Positions 1 to 8,644 of a stretch of DNA of 64,000 nt are shown here, piece after piece. The position numbers were made by a program, and so were the translations under genes. Source of the stretch: Cohnella herbarum (GTDB taxonomy: Bacteria; Bacillota; Bacilli; Paenibacillales; Paenibacillaceae); the NCBI RefSeq assembly GCF_012849095.1, contig NZ_CP051680.1:3498501-3562500 (forward strand), written 5' to 3'. The notes under the pieces are model-generated. The model searched no databases, had not been told where the DNA came from, and saw only the letters and a list, made by a program, of their open reading frames with translations. Each line of letters begins with the position of its first letter. Within the stretch, counting starts at the first letter, position 1.

Positions 1-33
1 GTCGCCGAACATTTCTATCCGCAACAAGCCTAA
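1..33 (+). CDS. C-terminal end of a gene entering from the left (partial)
   Basis: Frame 1 reads VAEHFYPQQA and stops at TAA (31-33). A strong rho-independent terminator starts 14 bp later, which is the expected spacing for a real gene end. Only ten residues are visible, so no function can be assigned. Confidence 0.5.
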   Translation, partial: VAEHFYPQQA

Positions 34-46
34 CCTGCAAAAAATA

Positions 47-83
47 GGGCACGTAAGCCAGTATCTGGTTTACGTGCCCTTTT
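47..83 (+). terminator. Rho-independent terminator of the left-edge gene
   Basis: A 14-bp stem (47-60 with 66-79, one G-T pair) and a 5-nt loop is followed by TTTT at 80-83. It closes the plus-strand gene that ends at position 33. Confidence 0.85.
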
Positions 84-156
84 CTATTATTTCGTCAAAG
101 CAATTCTGTTGAGAATCGAATGGGTTTTAGCGATGCTAGACTCAGTCAACAGGTCA

Positions 157-444
157 TCAAGTATGATTCGGACGTTCTTCGATCACTTTGACCGCTTTGG
201 TCAGCTCTCTGAGAACGTCGGATTGAAGCTGCGGTTCTAAATAAAGAGCCTTGACGTAAGCCTCTCCCGCTTGACTCGAAGTATAATGCGGAGAAAGGTG
301 ATTTAAGCTGAGCAAAATAATATCGATCCGACATTTCTCGCAATCGCACTTGAGGATTCCTGTTTTCACGTAGTTATCTTCGAATAGATTACCGACAATA
401 GGTTCCATGGCGTTAAGGATAGGCAAGTCGCGAGAGAAAATCAT
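157..444 (-). CDS. ComFB-family protein (late competence development protein type)
   Basis: About 95 residues. The region NAMEPIVGNLFEDNY followed by a Cys-rich segment (CDCEKC), then LSLNHLSPHY and a hydrophobic helix, matches the small ComFB family as I know it. The start is ATG at 444, eight bases after GGAGAG; an upstream in-frame ATG at 513 has no comparable ribosome site. In Bacillus comFB lies in the comF operon, but here the gene stands alone. Members of this family have recently been reported as cyclic-dinucleotide receptors, which would fit a genome with GGDEF/EAL and HD-GYP proteins; that link is inference. The Cys cluster may bind a metal. A palindrome overlaps the -10 box upstream. 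Confidence 0.75.
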   Translation of the reverse strand: MIFSRDLPILNAMEPIVGNLFEDNYVKTGILKCDCEKCRIDIILLSLNHLSPHYTSSQAGEAYVKALYLEPQLQSDVLRELTKAVKVIEERPNHT

Positions 445-476
445 TGTGTACACTCTCCATTGGTTAGCGAATGGGA

Positions 477-498
477 ATTCAGTATCATTATACTGAAT
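477..498 (-). promoter_or_regulatory. Palindrome overlapping the -10 box of the ComFB-family gene
   Basis: ATTCAGTAT-CATT-ATACTGAAT is a perfect inverted repeat with 9-bp arms. On the minus strand it contains TATAAT (492-487), about 43 bp upstream of the ATG at 444. A dyad over a -10 hexamer is the usual layout of a repressor operator. No convincing -35 is visible. Confidence 0.5.
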
Positions 499-583
499 AT
501 AAGAGCGGAACACATTATTAAATTATCCGGCGACGAATCTATCTACTGGATGATTCTATGAGTCTCTTGAAATGATTCGGATC

Positions 584-3500
584 TTAATTATTGCCTCCGT
601 CGAGATGAATCGGATAAAACTCGGACGGATTCCACACCATTCCGCCTCCCCACGTAATGAAACGTTCTTTGCCATGGAAATTACGGAAGAAGAATCCGTA
701 TAACGTATCCGTTTCGCTTGGATCGACGCCGATGCTCGCGAACGGGATCGCTTGAATCGTATTCCAACGATCCGTCCCTACTTCGGCATTGACTTGCCAG
801 ATCCCGTTGTACGTCGGGTCCTGGAACGACTTGTATTCGAACTTCACTTTCAGCGGATTAGAGAAAAATCCGTAATAGGTTCCGCTCTTGTCGCCCGTCA
901 CGTACGTTTCAACCGAGTCGTCCGCCCCGCTTCTCCACCACTCTCCGGGAGCGTCCTCGCTTACGACCATGCCCTCCAAATCGTCATCGAGATTTTCATA
1001 TCCTACATATAAATTTTCGTCGTCCCACAAGAGATACACTTTCGTTACTTCCTGCACTTGATTTCGGGTACCCATCTCGCGGAATTCGGTTACCGGTTGA
1101 ACGCCAACCCAAGGCCCGGCGCCGAAGTCCAGCGCATTCATGATTTGGGCTTTGCCGTAGGTCGTTTTCGTTACGGTTGCAGACAAATTAGGGAGCTCTC
1201 CCACGAGATAAACCATCGTTTCGAATGTCGTTTTAATTGGTTCGATCCTTTTCTTCGCTTGCGGATCCGCCAGTTGCCATGCTTCATCCAAAGCGGATTG
1301 AGCGGCATCTTTAATGCCGGCTTTGATGACGTAATTGCCGATTAACTGGCTTGCCCTGGAATAGACGCCAACCGCCTGCTGATCATAGTTCCAGCCCTGC
1401 TCGATCAGATCGTAATAATTTCTCATCGATTCCGCGGCAGCACCGTATGCCTTCTCCAAAAATTCGGTTTTTAGCGCCTCTAGGTCCGCATCCGGATTCC
1501 AGAACAATTGATTGATGAGCCAATACTGCATCGCGTTCACGCCCCATACGACCCCGTTGTCCAATTGTCCTTCCGGCAACACGCCCATGATGCCTAGATC
1601 GCGATAATACTGCACGTCCACCTGCACCTTCTCGGCAATCGGCCTTTCGTAGACGTCCGTGGCGCAGCATCCGTAATAATTGTACATAAGAACATTGTGC
1701 GTTTTCTGTACCCAGCTTTCGAGCTTAAGCTTATAGGCATAATTCGAATTGCTCTGATCGCTCGTATTGAAAGGGACTCTGACGTCTTCGGCAGCCGGTG
1801 CCATAACGATGATGATATTGTCCTCTAGCTCGACTTTCGGAGGGGTATCCGTAAAAAAGTAAGCAAAAGTCGTAATTTTCACCTTGGGATGGGTTGTTTT
1901 AATATCGGCCGCTATTTTATTGAGAAAAGTGAAGAATACCGTCGACTTATAAGCCGGATCCTCGGGTTGGACGACAAGACCGTCAGGCGTCGTGAAAGGC
2001 TGCCTGCTTAATTGTCCTTGGTCGAAAACCTGGTTATCCATGATTCCGACTCCAAGGTATTCCATGTCCTGAACGGAGAGAAGCTGCCTCATTTCATTCG
2101 CGATAACCCCGGGAACGTCCGGATGATAGAAATTGATTTGGGAATGCTCCAGCGATACGGGAACGTATTCCCCGTTAATTTCATTGTAGTAATCGGGATG
2201 ATCGGCAAAATATTTCTCGTTCGGAAGCCAGAAATCCAAATTGTGTCCAAGAAGGACAGGATTAAGACCAAGAGCAGATTGCCGATCCCAATAATCGATA
2301 TTTCCGATCTCGGCCAGCTTCGCGTTTAACTTGTTCCGAGCCAACATCGATTCGCTGTCCGCGTCCGCATGAAACTCTCCCGCTTTCCCGGAGCCGGTCG
2401 TATGCCATCCGCGCAGCTCAAACGGCGATTTTTCCCTAAAGTCGATTTTGTTCGCAACAAGGGTGGGTTGATTCTCGTAAAGCGTTCCGAAGTCCGTCGA
2501 CCTCGTCCACAGAACGCCGGCATTTTCGGTCAGAAAATCGTACGCGCCGTTTAACGCGCCTCTGGCATTATCCCCGAAAATATAAATCTTGTTACCGGAC
2601 TTTCGTATGGCGAACCCGTCCGTCCCGTTTAAGTAGGCAAGGTCCTCGGGATACATTTCGGATAACTCCGCATTCGTATCGGGAGTTGCCAGAATGATCC
2701 GGACACGGTCGTCGCCGCTAGCGCTTCCGCTACCGTTTCCGTCTGCCGGTTCGGCATCGTCGACGATTTCCGTTAACGTCACGTCATCGATCCACAGCGA
2801 TTCCGTACCCGACATGAAAAAATAGATCCAGTTATACTCGTATACGGAGTTCGCATCAGGCGCATATTCCAACTCAATACGTTGCCATTGATCGTTTACG
2901 TTGACAGCAGTCCGCGCGGTAACCGGGTTATTCCCGCCGTTAGCCAATATCTCGTGAATCTCCATGTTGACGGATCCGGCGGAGGCTCCCTTCACCCATG
3001 CGCTCAGCCTATACCGTTTGCCCGGTTGCAAATCCAGATCTTGCAGAGCCCTGGCAAACATATAATCCGAGCCTTGCAATTCCAACCTTAAAGCACGCGC
3101 TCCGCTCTTCGGTTGTTGATCGTCCCATGCCGCCGCAGGCGAATACCAGCCGTCCGGGAAGGTTCCGGCCGCATTCGCAATTTCAAACCCGGAATTGTAC
3201 ATGAGTTCATGGGAAGGCTCTTCTACGATCTCCGTCAAAGAGACGTCATCCACCCACATGGATTCCGTACCCGACATGAAGAAAAAAATACGGTTATAAT
3301 CGTATTGCGCATTCTCGGCTGGACGATATTCCAGTTCTATAAGCTGCCATTGATCGCTTAAGGTACCAACGGCACGAGCGGTAACCGGATTATTTCCCCC
3401 GCTTGCCAGCATCTCGTGAATTTCCATATTCATTTCACCGGCGCCGGTTGCTTTAACCCACGCGCTTAATTTATACCGCTTTCCTTGTTCCAGTTTTATG

Positions 3501-5584
3501 TTTTGATCCGTGCGCGCAAACATATAGGCGGAGTTCCCCAAATCTAACCTCAGGGAGTATGCACCGCCGTGCCCTACCGCATTGTCTCTTCCGCCGGAAG
3601 GCGAATACCAGCCGGTCGGGCTGCTTCCGTTCGAATTCGATAATTCGAATCCGGGGTTTGCCAGAAGGTTGGGCTCGTAATGTACCGTTAATGTCATCGG
3701 GCTTAACGACGACTCGCCTACGCTGGCCTGTATTGAAATATTATGATTTCCGATCGCCGTCGCGCTCGTAACATACACGGAGCCGACCACGGATTTGTTT
3801 TCGTACCTGGCCAGTTCGATTCCTTCAGGGAAACTCACGGTAATGGGTCCGACTTGACTTTGCGCTAAGTTGACATGTACCGGGGCTTCTTCGTTATTGA
3901 CGAGATGGAGTTGAATCGGGTACTGTCCGCTTTTCTTAATATCCAGTTCGTTAACCGATAGCGCCGCGCTAACGGACGCGTCCGAATTCCACTTATAGAT
4001 CGGTAGTTCGGCGCCGCTAACCAGCTTTATCGTATTTTGAAGCTCTTTCGCGGCAAGCGACAACTTCTCGTTCGCGGACGAGCCGACGAAAATGTCTGCT
4101 TTGGCAATTCCGGATTCAACGATCGTCGCGGATGGTGATGGTGATGGTGTCGGTGTTGGTGTTGGTGTTGGTGTCGGTGTTGGTGATGGTGTCGGTGTCG
4201 GCGTCGGTGTCGGTGTCGGTGTCGGTGTTGGTGTCGGTGTCGGTGTTGGATTTGATACACCGCCGCCACCGCCTCCTCCCGGGTTCCCTATCGTATTCCG
4301 TTGATCGGACGAAACAAGCTCATTTCCGATCGTAGCCGTTACATTCGGTAAGAAGATCACCTTATCGGGCCACTTCCCGAACTTAACGCCGCTAACGTTA
4401 AGCGTAACGGTCTGAACGACTCCATCGCCGCTAATGATCGCAGGAGCATTAAATATCATGACTATCACTTTAGCGGAGCTGCCCAGTTCGAAGTTTACCC
4501 TTCCGGTCATATGCCGGACTTCATCGAATTGTCCATCCAGAACGATCCTAGCGTCGACTTGTTCGTTCGGAACGAGGACGACGACTGTCACGAATCCCTT
4601 GCCTTGCAATTTTCCTTCTTTCAGAATTCCTCCCGAGAGCATTTGAACTTCTTGAATCTCCGTTGTTCCCTCAACCACGATTCGAATCTTAGAGTTCCAC
4701 TTGTCAACGAACAATGGACCCGACAGCCTGGAATCCCGAATGAGAATGCTGTTTTCTCCGCCGCCCAGAACGTAAGTCGATCCCTTGACCGTTACGCCGT
4801 CCAGCAAGATCTCTCCTTCTCCCGCGCCTTGCGTGATAAATAGGTCGCCGGAAACGACCATATTCTTCAGAGAAACGCCGTCCGTATTCACGACGAGATT
4901 TCCGTCAACGTCGGACTTGTAATCTCCCTTGTCTTTATCCAAAGTTCCCATTACGTTATCTATTAATTGCACGACTTCGGAGCGCGTCGTATTTTCTTTG
5001 GGTTTGAACTGACTAGCCCCATTCCCTTTCAAGTACCCTTTTGCTCTTAAAGCCGACACGTCCGAGAGAGCGTAGGGGGCTATAGACGACGAATCCGTAA
5101 AGCCTTTGTTAGCCTTATCGTCCGTCTTCACCTTGAACGCGCGGGCAACGATAACCGCGGCGTCTTGTCGCGTAATCGGTTTGTTAGGCTCGAACCGATT
5201 GCCGCCTGCTCCCTTAATAATACCGGCAGCGTGAAGTCTGATGACATCTTGCGCGTACCAATCCTTTGCTCCCACATCCGAGAACGGATCGATGCCGGAT
5301 AGAGCAGCCGGCAAGTTGACGACCCGATTAATCAAGGCGGCGAACTCGGAACGGGTGACCGGATTATCCGGCCGGTAGTCCTGATCTTCGTATCCCTTGA
5401 GCAAACCGAGTCCTATCCATTTATCCAAGACCCCCTGCGCCCAATGATTCGAAACATCCGCTGTTCTTTGCTCGCTATTGGCCTTTTCGTTTAACGCCAT
5501 AGCTTGAGCCGGCATCAAGACCATTACGATCATGCTTGCAATCAACACGAACGATAGTACACGTTTAGAACGTACCCTTCCCAC
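584..5584 (-). CDS. S-layer-homology anchored DUF4838 protein with two internal carbohydrate-binding modules
   Basis: About 1666 residues, secreted and probably bound to the cell-wall secondary polymer. The start is GTG at 5584 behind AAGAGGGG; the upstream in-frame ATG at 5638 lacks a ribosome site. Order: signal peptide (1-32), three SLH domains (about 43-85, 98-150, 160-212), a beta-helical-looking region (about 220-420), a Gly run, a Thr-Pro hexanucleotide-encoded linker (about 445-484), a segment like the first half of an alpha-glucuronidase N-terminal domain (about 490-530), an Ig-like piece, two CBM4/9-like modules (about 643-790 and 793-950) that resemble each other closely, the second half of that N-domain plus a DUF4838 barrel (about 960-1430, with [12 protein letters not shown]), and a C-terminal CBM9-like beta-sandwich. 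DUF4838 proteins are suspected polysaccharide enzymes; the substrate is unknown. It has its own promoter. Confidence 0.9.
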   Translation of the reverse strand: MGRVRSKRVLSFVLIASMIVMVLMPAQAMALNEKANSEQRTADVSNHWAQGVLDKWIGLGLLKGYEDQDYRPDNPVTRSEFAALINRVVNLPAALSGIDPFSDVGAKDWYAQDVIRLHAAGIIKGAGGNRFEPNKPITRQDAAVIVARAFKVKTDDKANKGFTDSSSIAPYALSDVSALRAKGYLKGNGASQFKPKENTTRSEVVQLIDNVMGTLDKDKGDYKSDVDGNLVVNTDGVSLKNMVVSGDLFITQGAGEGEILLDGVTVKGSTYVLGGGENSILIRDSRLSGPLFVDKWNSKIRIVVEGTTEIQEVQMLSGGILKEGKLQGKGFVTVVVLVPNEQVDARIVLDGQFDEVRHMTGRVNFELGSSAKVIVMIFNAPAIISGDGVVQTVTLNVSGVKFGKWPDKVIFLPNVTATIGNELVSSDQRNTIGNPGGGGGGGVSNPTPTPTPTPTPTPTPTPTPTPSPTPTPTPTPTPTPSPSPSATIVESGIAKADIFVGSSANEKLSLAAKELQNTIKLVSGAELPIYKWNSDASVSAALSVNELDIKKSGQYPIQLHLVNNEEAPVHVNLAQSQVGPITVSFPEGIELARYENKSVVGSVYVTSATAIGNHNISIQASVGESSLSPMTLTVHYEPNLLANPGFELSNSNGSSPTGWYSPSGGRDNAVGHGGAYSLRLDLGNSAYMFARTDQNIKLEQGKRYKLSAWVKATGAGEMNMEIHEMLASGGNNPVTARAVGTLSDQWQLIELEYRPAENAQYDYNRIFFFMSGTESMWVDDVSLTEIVEEPSHELMYNSGFEIANAAGTFPDGWYSPAAAWDDQQPKSGARALRLELQGSDYMFARALQDLDLQPGKRYRLSAWVKGASAGSVNMEIHEILANGGNNPVTARTAVNVNDQWQRIELEYAPDANSVYEYNWIYFFMSGTESLWIDDVTLTEIVDDAEPADGNGSGSASGDDRVRIILATPDTNAELSEMYPEDLAYLNGTDGFAIRKSGNKIYIFGDNARGALNGAYDFLTENAGVLWTRSTDFGTLYENQPTLVANKIDFREKSPFELRGWHTTGSGKAGEFHADADSESMLARNKLNAKLAEIGNIDYWDRQSALGLNPVLLGHNLDFWLPNEKYFADHPDYYNEINGEYVPVSLEHSQINFYHPDVPGVIANEMRQLLSVQDMEYLGVGIMDNQVFDQGQLSRQPFTTPDGLVVQPEDPAYKSTVFFTFLNKIAADIKTTHPKVKITTFAYFFTDTPPKVELEDNIIIVMAPAAEDVRVPFNTSDQSNSNYAYKLKLESWVQKTHNVLMYNYYGCCATDVYERPIAEKVQVDVQYYRDLGIMGVLPEGQLDNGVVWGVNAMQYWLINQLFWNPDADLEALKTEFLEKAYGAAAESMRNYYDLIEQGWNYDQQAVGVYSRASQLIGNYVIKAGIKDAAQSALDEAWQLADPQAKKRIEPIKTTFETMVYLVGELPNLSATVTKTTYGKAQIMNALDFGAGPWVGVQPVTEFREMGTRNQVQEVTKVYLLWDDENLYVGYENLDDDLEGMVVSEDAPGEWWRSGADDSVETYVTGDKSGTYYGFFSNPLKVKFEYKSFQDPTYNGIWQVNAEVGTDRWNTIQAIPFASIGVDPSETDTLYGFFFRNFHGKERFITWGGGMVWNPSEFYPIHLDGGNN
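4132..4249 (-). repeat. Hexanucleotide microsatellite encoding the Thr-Pro linker
   Basis: About 20 copies of GGTGTC or GGTGTT (plus strand) lie inside the S-layer-anchored gene. They encode alternating Thr and Pro (with a few Ser), a stiff wall-spanning linker. The unit is a multiple of three, so copy-number change would lengthen or shorten the linker without a frameshift. Confidence 0.9.
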
Positions 5585-5717
5585 AAGATCAGCCCCTCTT
5601 AAATAGATTAACGAGCATACCAAAGAACCCACAGCCATCCGTCGTTCCGCTTCTCATCGAATCGAGGCTTGCTTATGGTTCGAGCTATTCCATATGTCCC
5701 CCCTATAGACACGAATA

Positions 5718-5731
5718 TAAAACGCTTACAA
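5718..5731 (-). promoter_or_regulatory. Possible CcpA cre site at the start of transcription of the S-layer-anchored gene
   Basis: The minus strand reads TTGTAAGCGTTTTA, close to the cre consensus WTGNAANCGNWNNCW with a mismatch at the 3-prime C. It begins about 5 bp downstream of the proposed -10 hexamer, so it covers the likely +1, a position suited to catabolite repression. It is absent from the sister promoter at 20079. Confidence 0.4.
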
Positions 5732-5735
5732 AACA

Positions 5736-5798
5736 ACTATAAATCACATAAATTAGCGGTGCTATTTGCCAATCTTGCTTTCCTTGACATCTATTGCG
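5736..5798 (-). promoter_or_regulatory. Promoter of the S-layer-anchored gene with the shared 38-bp activator box
   Basis: Minus strand: a 38-bp box (5798-5761) containing TCAAGGAAAGCAAG and TTGGCAAATAGC, then 19 nt, then -10 TATAGT (5741-5736). The same 38 bp occur unchanged at 20104-20141, also 19 nt from TATACT. The box ends at the -35 position and no good -35 hexamer is present, as at activator-dependent promoters. The triplet CAA recurs every 9 bp within the box. The likely activator is the AraC-type response regulator at 20147-21820; that is inference. Confidence 0.75.
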
Positions 5799-6465
5799 GT
5801 GTTCTAGTCGCGCATTCGCGCGACTCGTCCGCAAGGCGGCATCCATCCGAAATCCCGAGAAACCGAAATAAAACCTGCGCGATAAAATCATGCCCGTATT
5901 CGTTAGGATGAATGCTATCGTTCATTGTCGACCATTGGTTATCTGATTCTTGGAGCACTAGCTCCTCCCATTCCCGATACACATCGCATAACGGAATCCG
6001 TTCGATTGCGGCAATTTCACGGATCGCATCGACGTAGTGCGGGTAACAGAGCCGGATAGCATTTTCCGGAAGATTCGGATTAATCGGATTCGGCGTAATA
6101 AGGATCATTTCAATTCCCATTGCCCGGACTTGTCGAACAATTGAAGTCAAGTTACTCTTAAATTCTTCCAGTCGTTCCATCCCTTTAGTAGAATCGTTCA
6201 TACCGATCATGAGGGTAATGAGGGAAGGCTGAAAGCGCAGCGCATCTCGACTCAATCGTTCAATGATTCCCCACGTTGTATCGTCGCTTACTCCGGCATT
6301 GAGCAATAGATGCTTTCGACCGAACTTATTTAACAGTTTTTCGTTTAATTTGCCTACATAATTCAGTTTGCCGTGCGCATGATAGTTTTGCTCGGTTATG
6401 GAATCGCCAATACAAACGATAAAACCTTTTTCACGATTTAAGAGCTTAACCCACGGCTTCGACAT
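5791..6465 (-). CDS. SGNH/GDSL hydrolase (probable carbohydrate esterase)
   Basis: 224 residues. The SGNH blocks are visible: GDSIT with the nucleophilic Ser near the N-terminus, a central Gly and Asn in MIGMNDS, and the C-terminal catalytic DSIHPNEYGH with Asp and His. No signal peptide is apparent, so it probably acts in the cytoplasm on imported oligosaccharides, most likely removing acetyl groups (inferred from the family and from the adjacent alpha-galactosidase). ATG at 6465 follows GGAGGG by six bases; upstream in-frame codons have no ribosome site. It is the last gene of the catabolic operon; its stop codon lies at the edge of the promoter box of the next gene. Confidence 0.85.
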   Translation of the reverse strand: MSKPWVKLLNREKGFIVCIGDSITEQNYHAHGKLNYVGKLNEKLLNKFGRKHLLLNAGVSDDTTWGIIERLSRDALRFQPSLITLMIGMNDSTKGMERLEEFKSNLTSIVRQVRAMGIEMILITPNPINPNLPENAIRLCYPHYVDAIREIAAIERIPLCDVYREWEELVLQESDNQWSTMNDSIHPNEYGHDFIAQVLFRFLGISDGCRLADESRECATRTPQ

Positions 6466-6484
6466 TCGGTTCCCTCCATAGATA

Positions 6485-6524
6485 GTAACAGCCTCGCGGA
6501 GTAGTTCACCCGAGAGGCTGTTAC
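6485..6524 (-). other. Intercistronic hairpin between the GH36 and esterase genes
   Basis: Perfect 11-bp inverted repeat GTAACAGCCTC / GAGGCTGTTAC with an 18-nt loop, in the 85-bp gap. On the minus strand it is not followed by a T-run; the esterase ribosome site comes next. It is more likely an mRNA processing or stabilising element than a terminator. Confidence 0.65.
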
Positions 6525-6550
6525 GAATTTGACTCCAATGCTCGCATCGC

Positions 6551-8644
6551 TCACCGCAATTCAAAAATACGCGCCGTAAATTCAGCGGGAAGCGTAACGG
6601 CGAGATGACCTTCCTCCTTATCCCAATACCAATCGCAATCCGCCCGGTTCGGATACCCGCATCGCACCGATAATTCCTTGCCCCCGTATCCTTGGATCGG
6701 AAGCTTTACGTCCTTCGTTCCGCCTTGCAAACGCCATACGGCTAAATAAGTCTTCTCCGGTCCGCGCAATCCTAAGCTAAGCCATGAATCTCCGAATTTA
6801 GGCAATCCGATCGGCCAGAATGGGAGTGCTTGCGGAATATCGTTCCGAATGCTCTTATAGTAGGAAATCCCTTCGCGAATCAACTCGAACCGGTCGGGCT
6901 GGATTTCCGCCAAATGACCGCTTTGATGCACGCGCATGAGGAGGCTATTCACCATATTGAAAATAACTTCTTCTTCGTCTCCTTCTTTCAGCGGATAAGA
7001 CCATGCCGCAGCTTGCTCGGGGGTTACCGCCGTCGGAGCGGCGGCGCTAATCGCGGCGAACTTGCGGTAATCCGTCTGATCGCTTATCGATTGCACGCTG
7101 TGACGGGCCAGCAAAGCATAGTCCATGCGCATGCCTCCGCTGCCGCAATTCTCGATGACCAAGCCGGGATAACGCGCGAATACCTGATCAAGCCACGCTA
7201 AATACGCCCGATTATGCCGGAGCAAACCTTCGCCGAAACTATCCGCATCGACCTCGGTGCCGATTCCCGCATTAATGTTGTAATCCATCTTGATGTAACC
7301 GACCTTGTATTGCGTAACCAATCGGTCGATCACTTCATCGGCATATTGAACCACCCCGGGGTGACGATAATCCAATTGATACCTTCCATGGTCAATGACC
7401 CGTTTTCCGTGACGCATAAAAAACCATTCGTTCGGAACTTGATCCGCCAAAGGACAATGAATGCCCATAACCTCTAACTCGAGCCATAATCCCGGAATCA
7501 AGCCTTTGGCCCGAATATAGTCGAGCACCTCTTGAAATCCGCCCGGAAACCGTCTCGTCGCCGGCTGCCACAGTCCGACGTCGCTCCACCATTCCCCGTC
7601 CGCGTACCAGCCGGCATCGATGCAATAATATTCGCATCCGGCCTTCGCCGCGGCATCGACCAATGGCAAGGTTTTCTCCGTCGTCGGATCGGCGAACAAG
7701 CAATTCATATAGTCGTTGAAGATTACGGGTAGCTTCTCGTTATCCTCGTTCCGGCGGCGAATCGCTCTGCGGTATCGCGTCAATTCGCCGATCGCCCGTT
7801 CGAAATTACCATGAACGATAGCAATGGCGGCCGGTACCGAAACGAACGTTTCGCCCGGCGCGACGTTTTTCCACCAATGGTTTTCATTCTCGGTCGGACC
7901 GCTGATCTGCAAATAGAGTTGCCCTTGGATCGCATCGCTAATCTCCCAGTGCCAGGAACCGTTATTCTCGATCTGCCAACACCATACGGTTTCGGCTTCC
8001 GTATTCTCGTAAGCCCCCATCGGCAGGAAATCGGCGGAAGACCAAGTGCCCGATTTGCTGTAGGAAAGCCGCTTCAAGGAAAAGTCGTTAGCCCTGGAAA
8101 GCCCTAATTCAGGCAGCGTATGGCTTCTCCATTGCAATTCGCCATGCCACGTATTGTGCGGGACGTGCAGGCGGCTTTTCTCTTCCCATGTTCCCGCGCC
8201 TTCCTTGGCTAATCCCGTAAGCGCAAAGGAAGATACGTATTGCAAGGGGAGCGACTCCATTCCGCCATTGGTTACCTCCGTCCAAGAACGAATGACGGAA
8301 ATCCCATCGTAGAACTGGTAATGCACGGTTACCCGCGTCGTTCCGTCCTCCATCGTTATTTCTAATTTTCGTCCATCGTCGTTGCGGATATCCCGATGGA
8401 TGACGTATTTTAACCGTCCGCCCGGCATCGTCCCCGTATATTTGGCAGCGTGGTGGTCGTTCTGATCCTCGCCCGTTACCTGTATCTCCACGATTCGGCG
8501 CACCCGGCGTTCTTCCTCGGCTACAAGATTCCCCTCATCCGAAGGAGAAGCGGAGAGATGCAGCAGACGTACATCCCCGCTATCCGTAATCTCTATATTC
8601 AAATAAATTCCGTTCTCTTGAACGTCGATCGATTGTTGTTTCAT
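6551..8644 (-). CDS. GH36 alpha-galactosidase (melibiase)
   Basis: 697 residues, the usual GH36 length. A beta-sandwich N-terminal domain (1 to about 300) precedes a TIM barrel. The nucleophile region is YIKMDYN, followed by ENCGSGGMRMDYAL and the acid/base block SISDQTDYRKF; these match the GH36/GH27 clan-D pattern. Family members release alpha-linked galactose, sometimes N-acetylgalactosamine, from oligosaccharides. No signal peptide is seen, so hydrolysis is probably intracellular after uptake. ATG at 8644 overlaps the preceding stop as ATGA and sits behind AGGAGG, suggesting translational coupling to the upstream gene. The exact sugar specificity cannot be read from the sequence. Confidence 0.9.
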   Translation of the reverse strand: MKQQSIDVQENGIYLNIEITDSGDVRLLHLSASPSDEGNLVAEEERRVRRIVEIQVTGEDQNDHHAAKYTGTMPGGRLKYVIHRDIRNDDGRKLEITMEDGTTRVTVHYQFYDGISVIRSWTEVTNGGMESLPLQYVSSFALTGLAKEGAGTWEEKSRLHVPHNTWHGELQWRSHTLPELGLSRANDFSLKRLSYSKSGTWSSADFLPMGAYENTEAETVWCWQIENNGSWHWEISDAIQGQLYLQISGPTENENHWWKNVAPGETFVSVPAAIAIVHGNFERAIGELTRYRRAIRRRNEDNEKLPVIFNDYMNCLFADPTTEKTLPLVDAAAKAGCEYYCIDAGWYADGEWWSDVGLWQPATRRFPGGFQEVLDYIRAKGLIPGLWLELEVMGIHCPLADQVPNEWFFMRHGKRVIDHGRYQLDYRHPGVVQYADEVIDRLVTQYKVGYIKMDYNINAGIGTEVDADSFGEGLLRHNRAYLAWLDQVFARYPGLVIENCGSGGMRMDYALLARHSVQSISDQTDYRKFAAISAAAPTAVTPEQAAAWSYPLKEGDEEEVIFNMVNSLLMRVHQSGHLAEIQPDRFELIREGISYYKSIRNDIPQALPFWPIGLPKFGDSWLSLGLRGPEKTYLAVWRLQGGTKDVKLPIQGYGGKELSVRCGYPNRADCDWYWDKEEGHLAVTLPAEFTARIFELR

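Noticed and set aside
4027..4335. Open frames rich in His-Arg or Gly-Val across the hexamer repeat
   Set aside because: They are other-frame readings of the microsatellite inside the S-layer-anchored gene.
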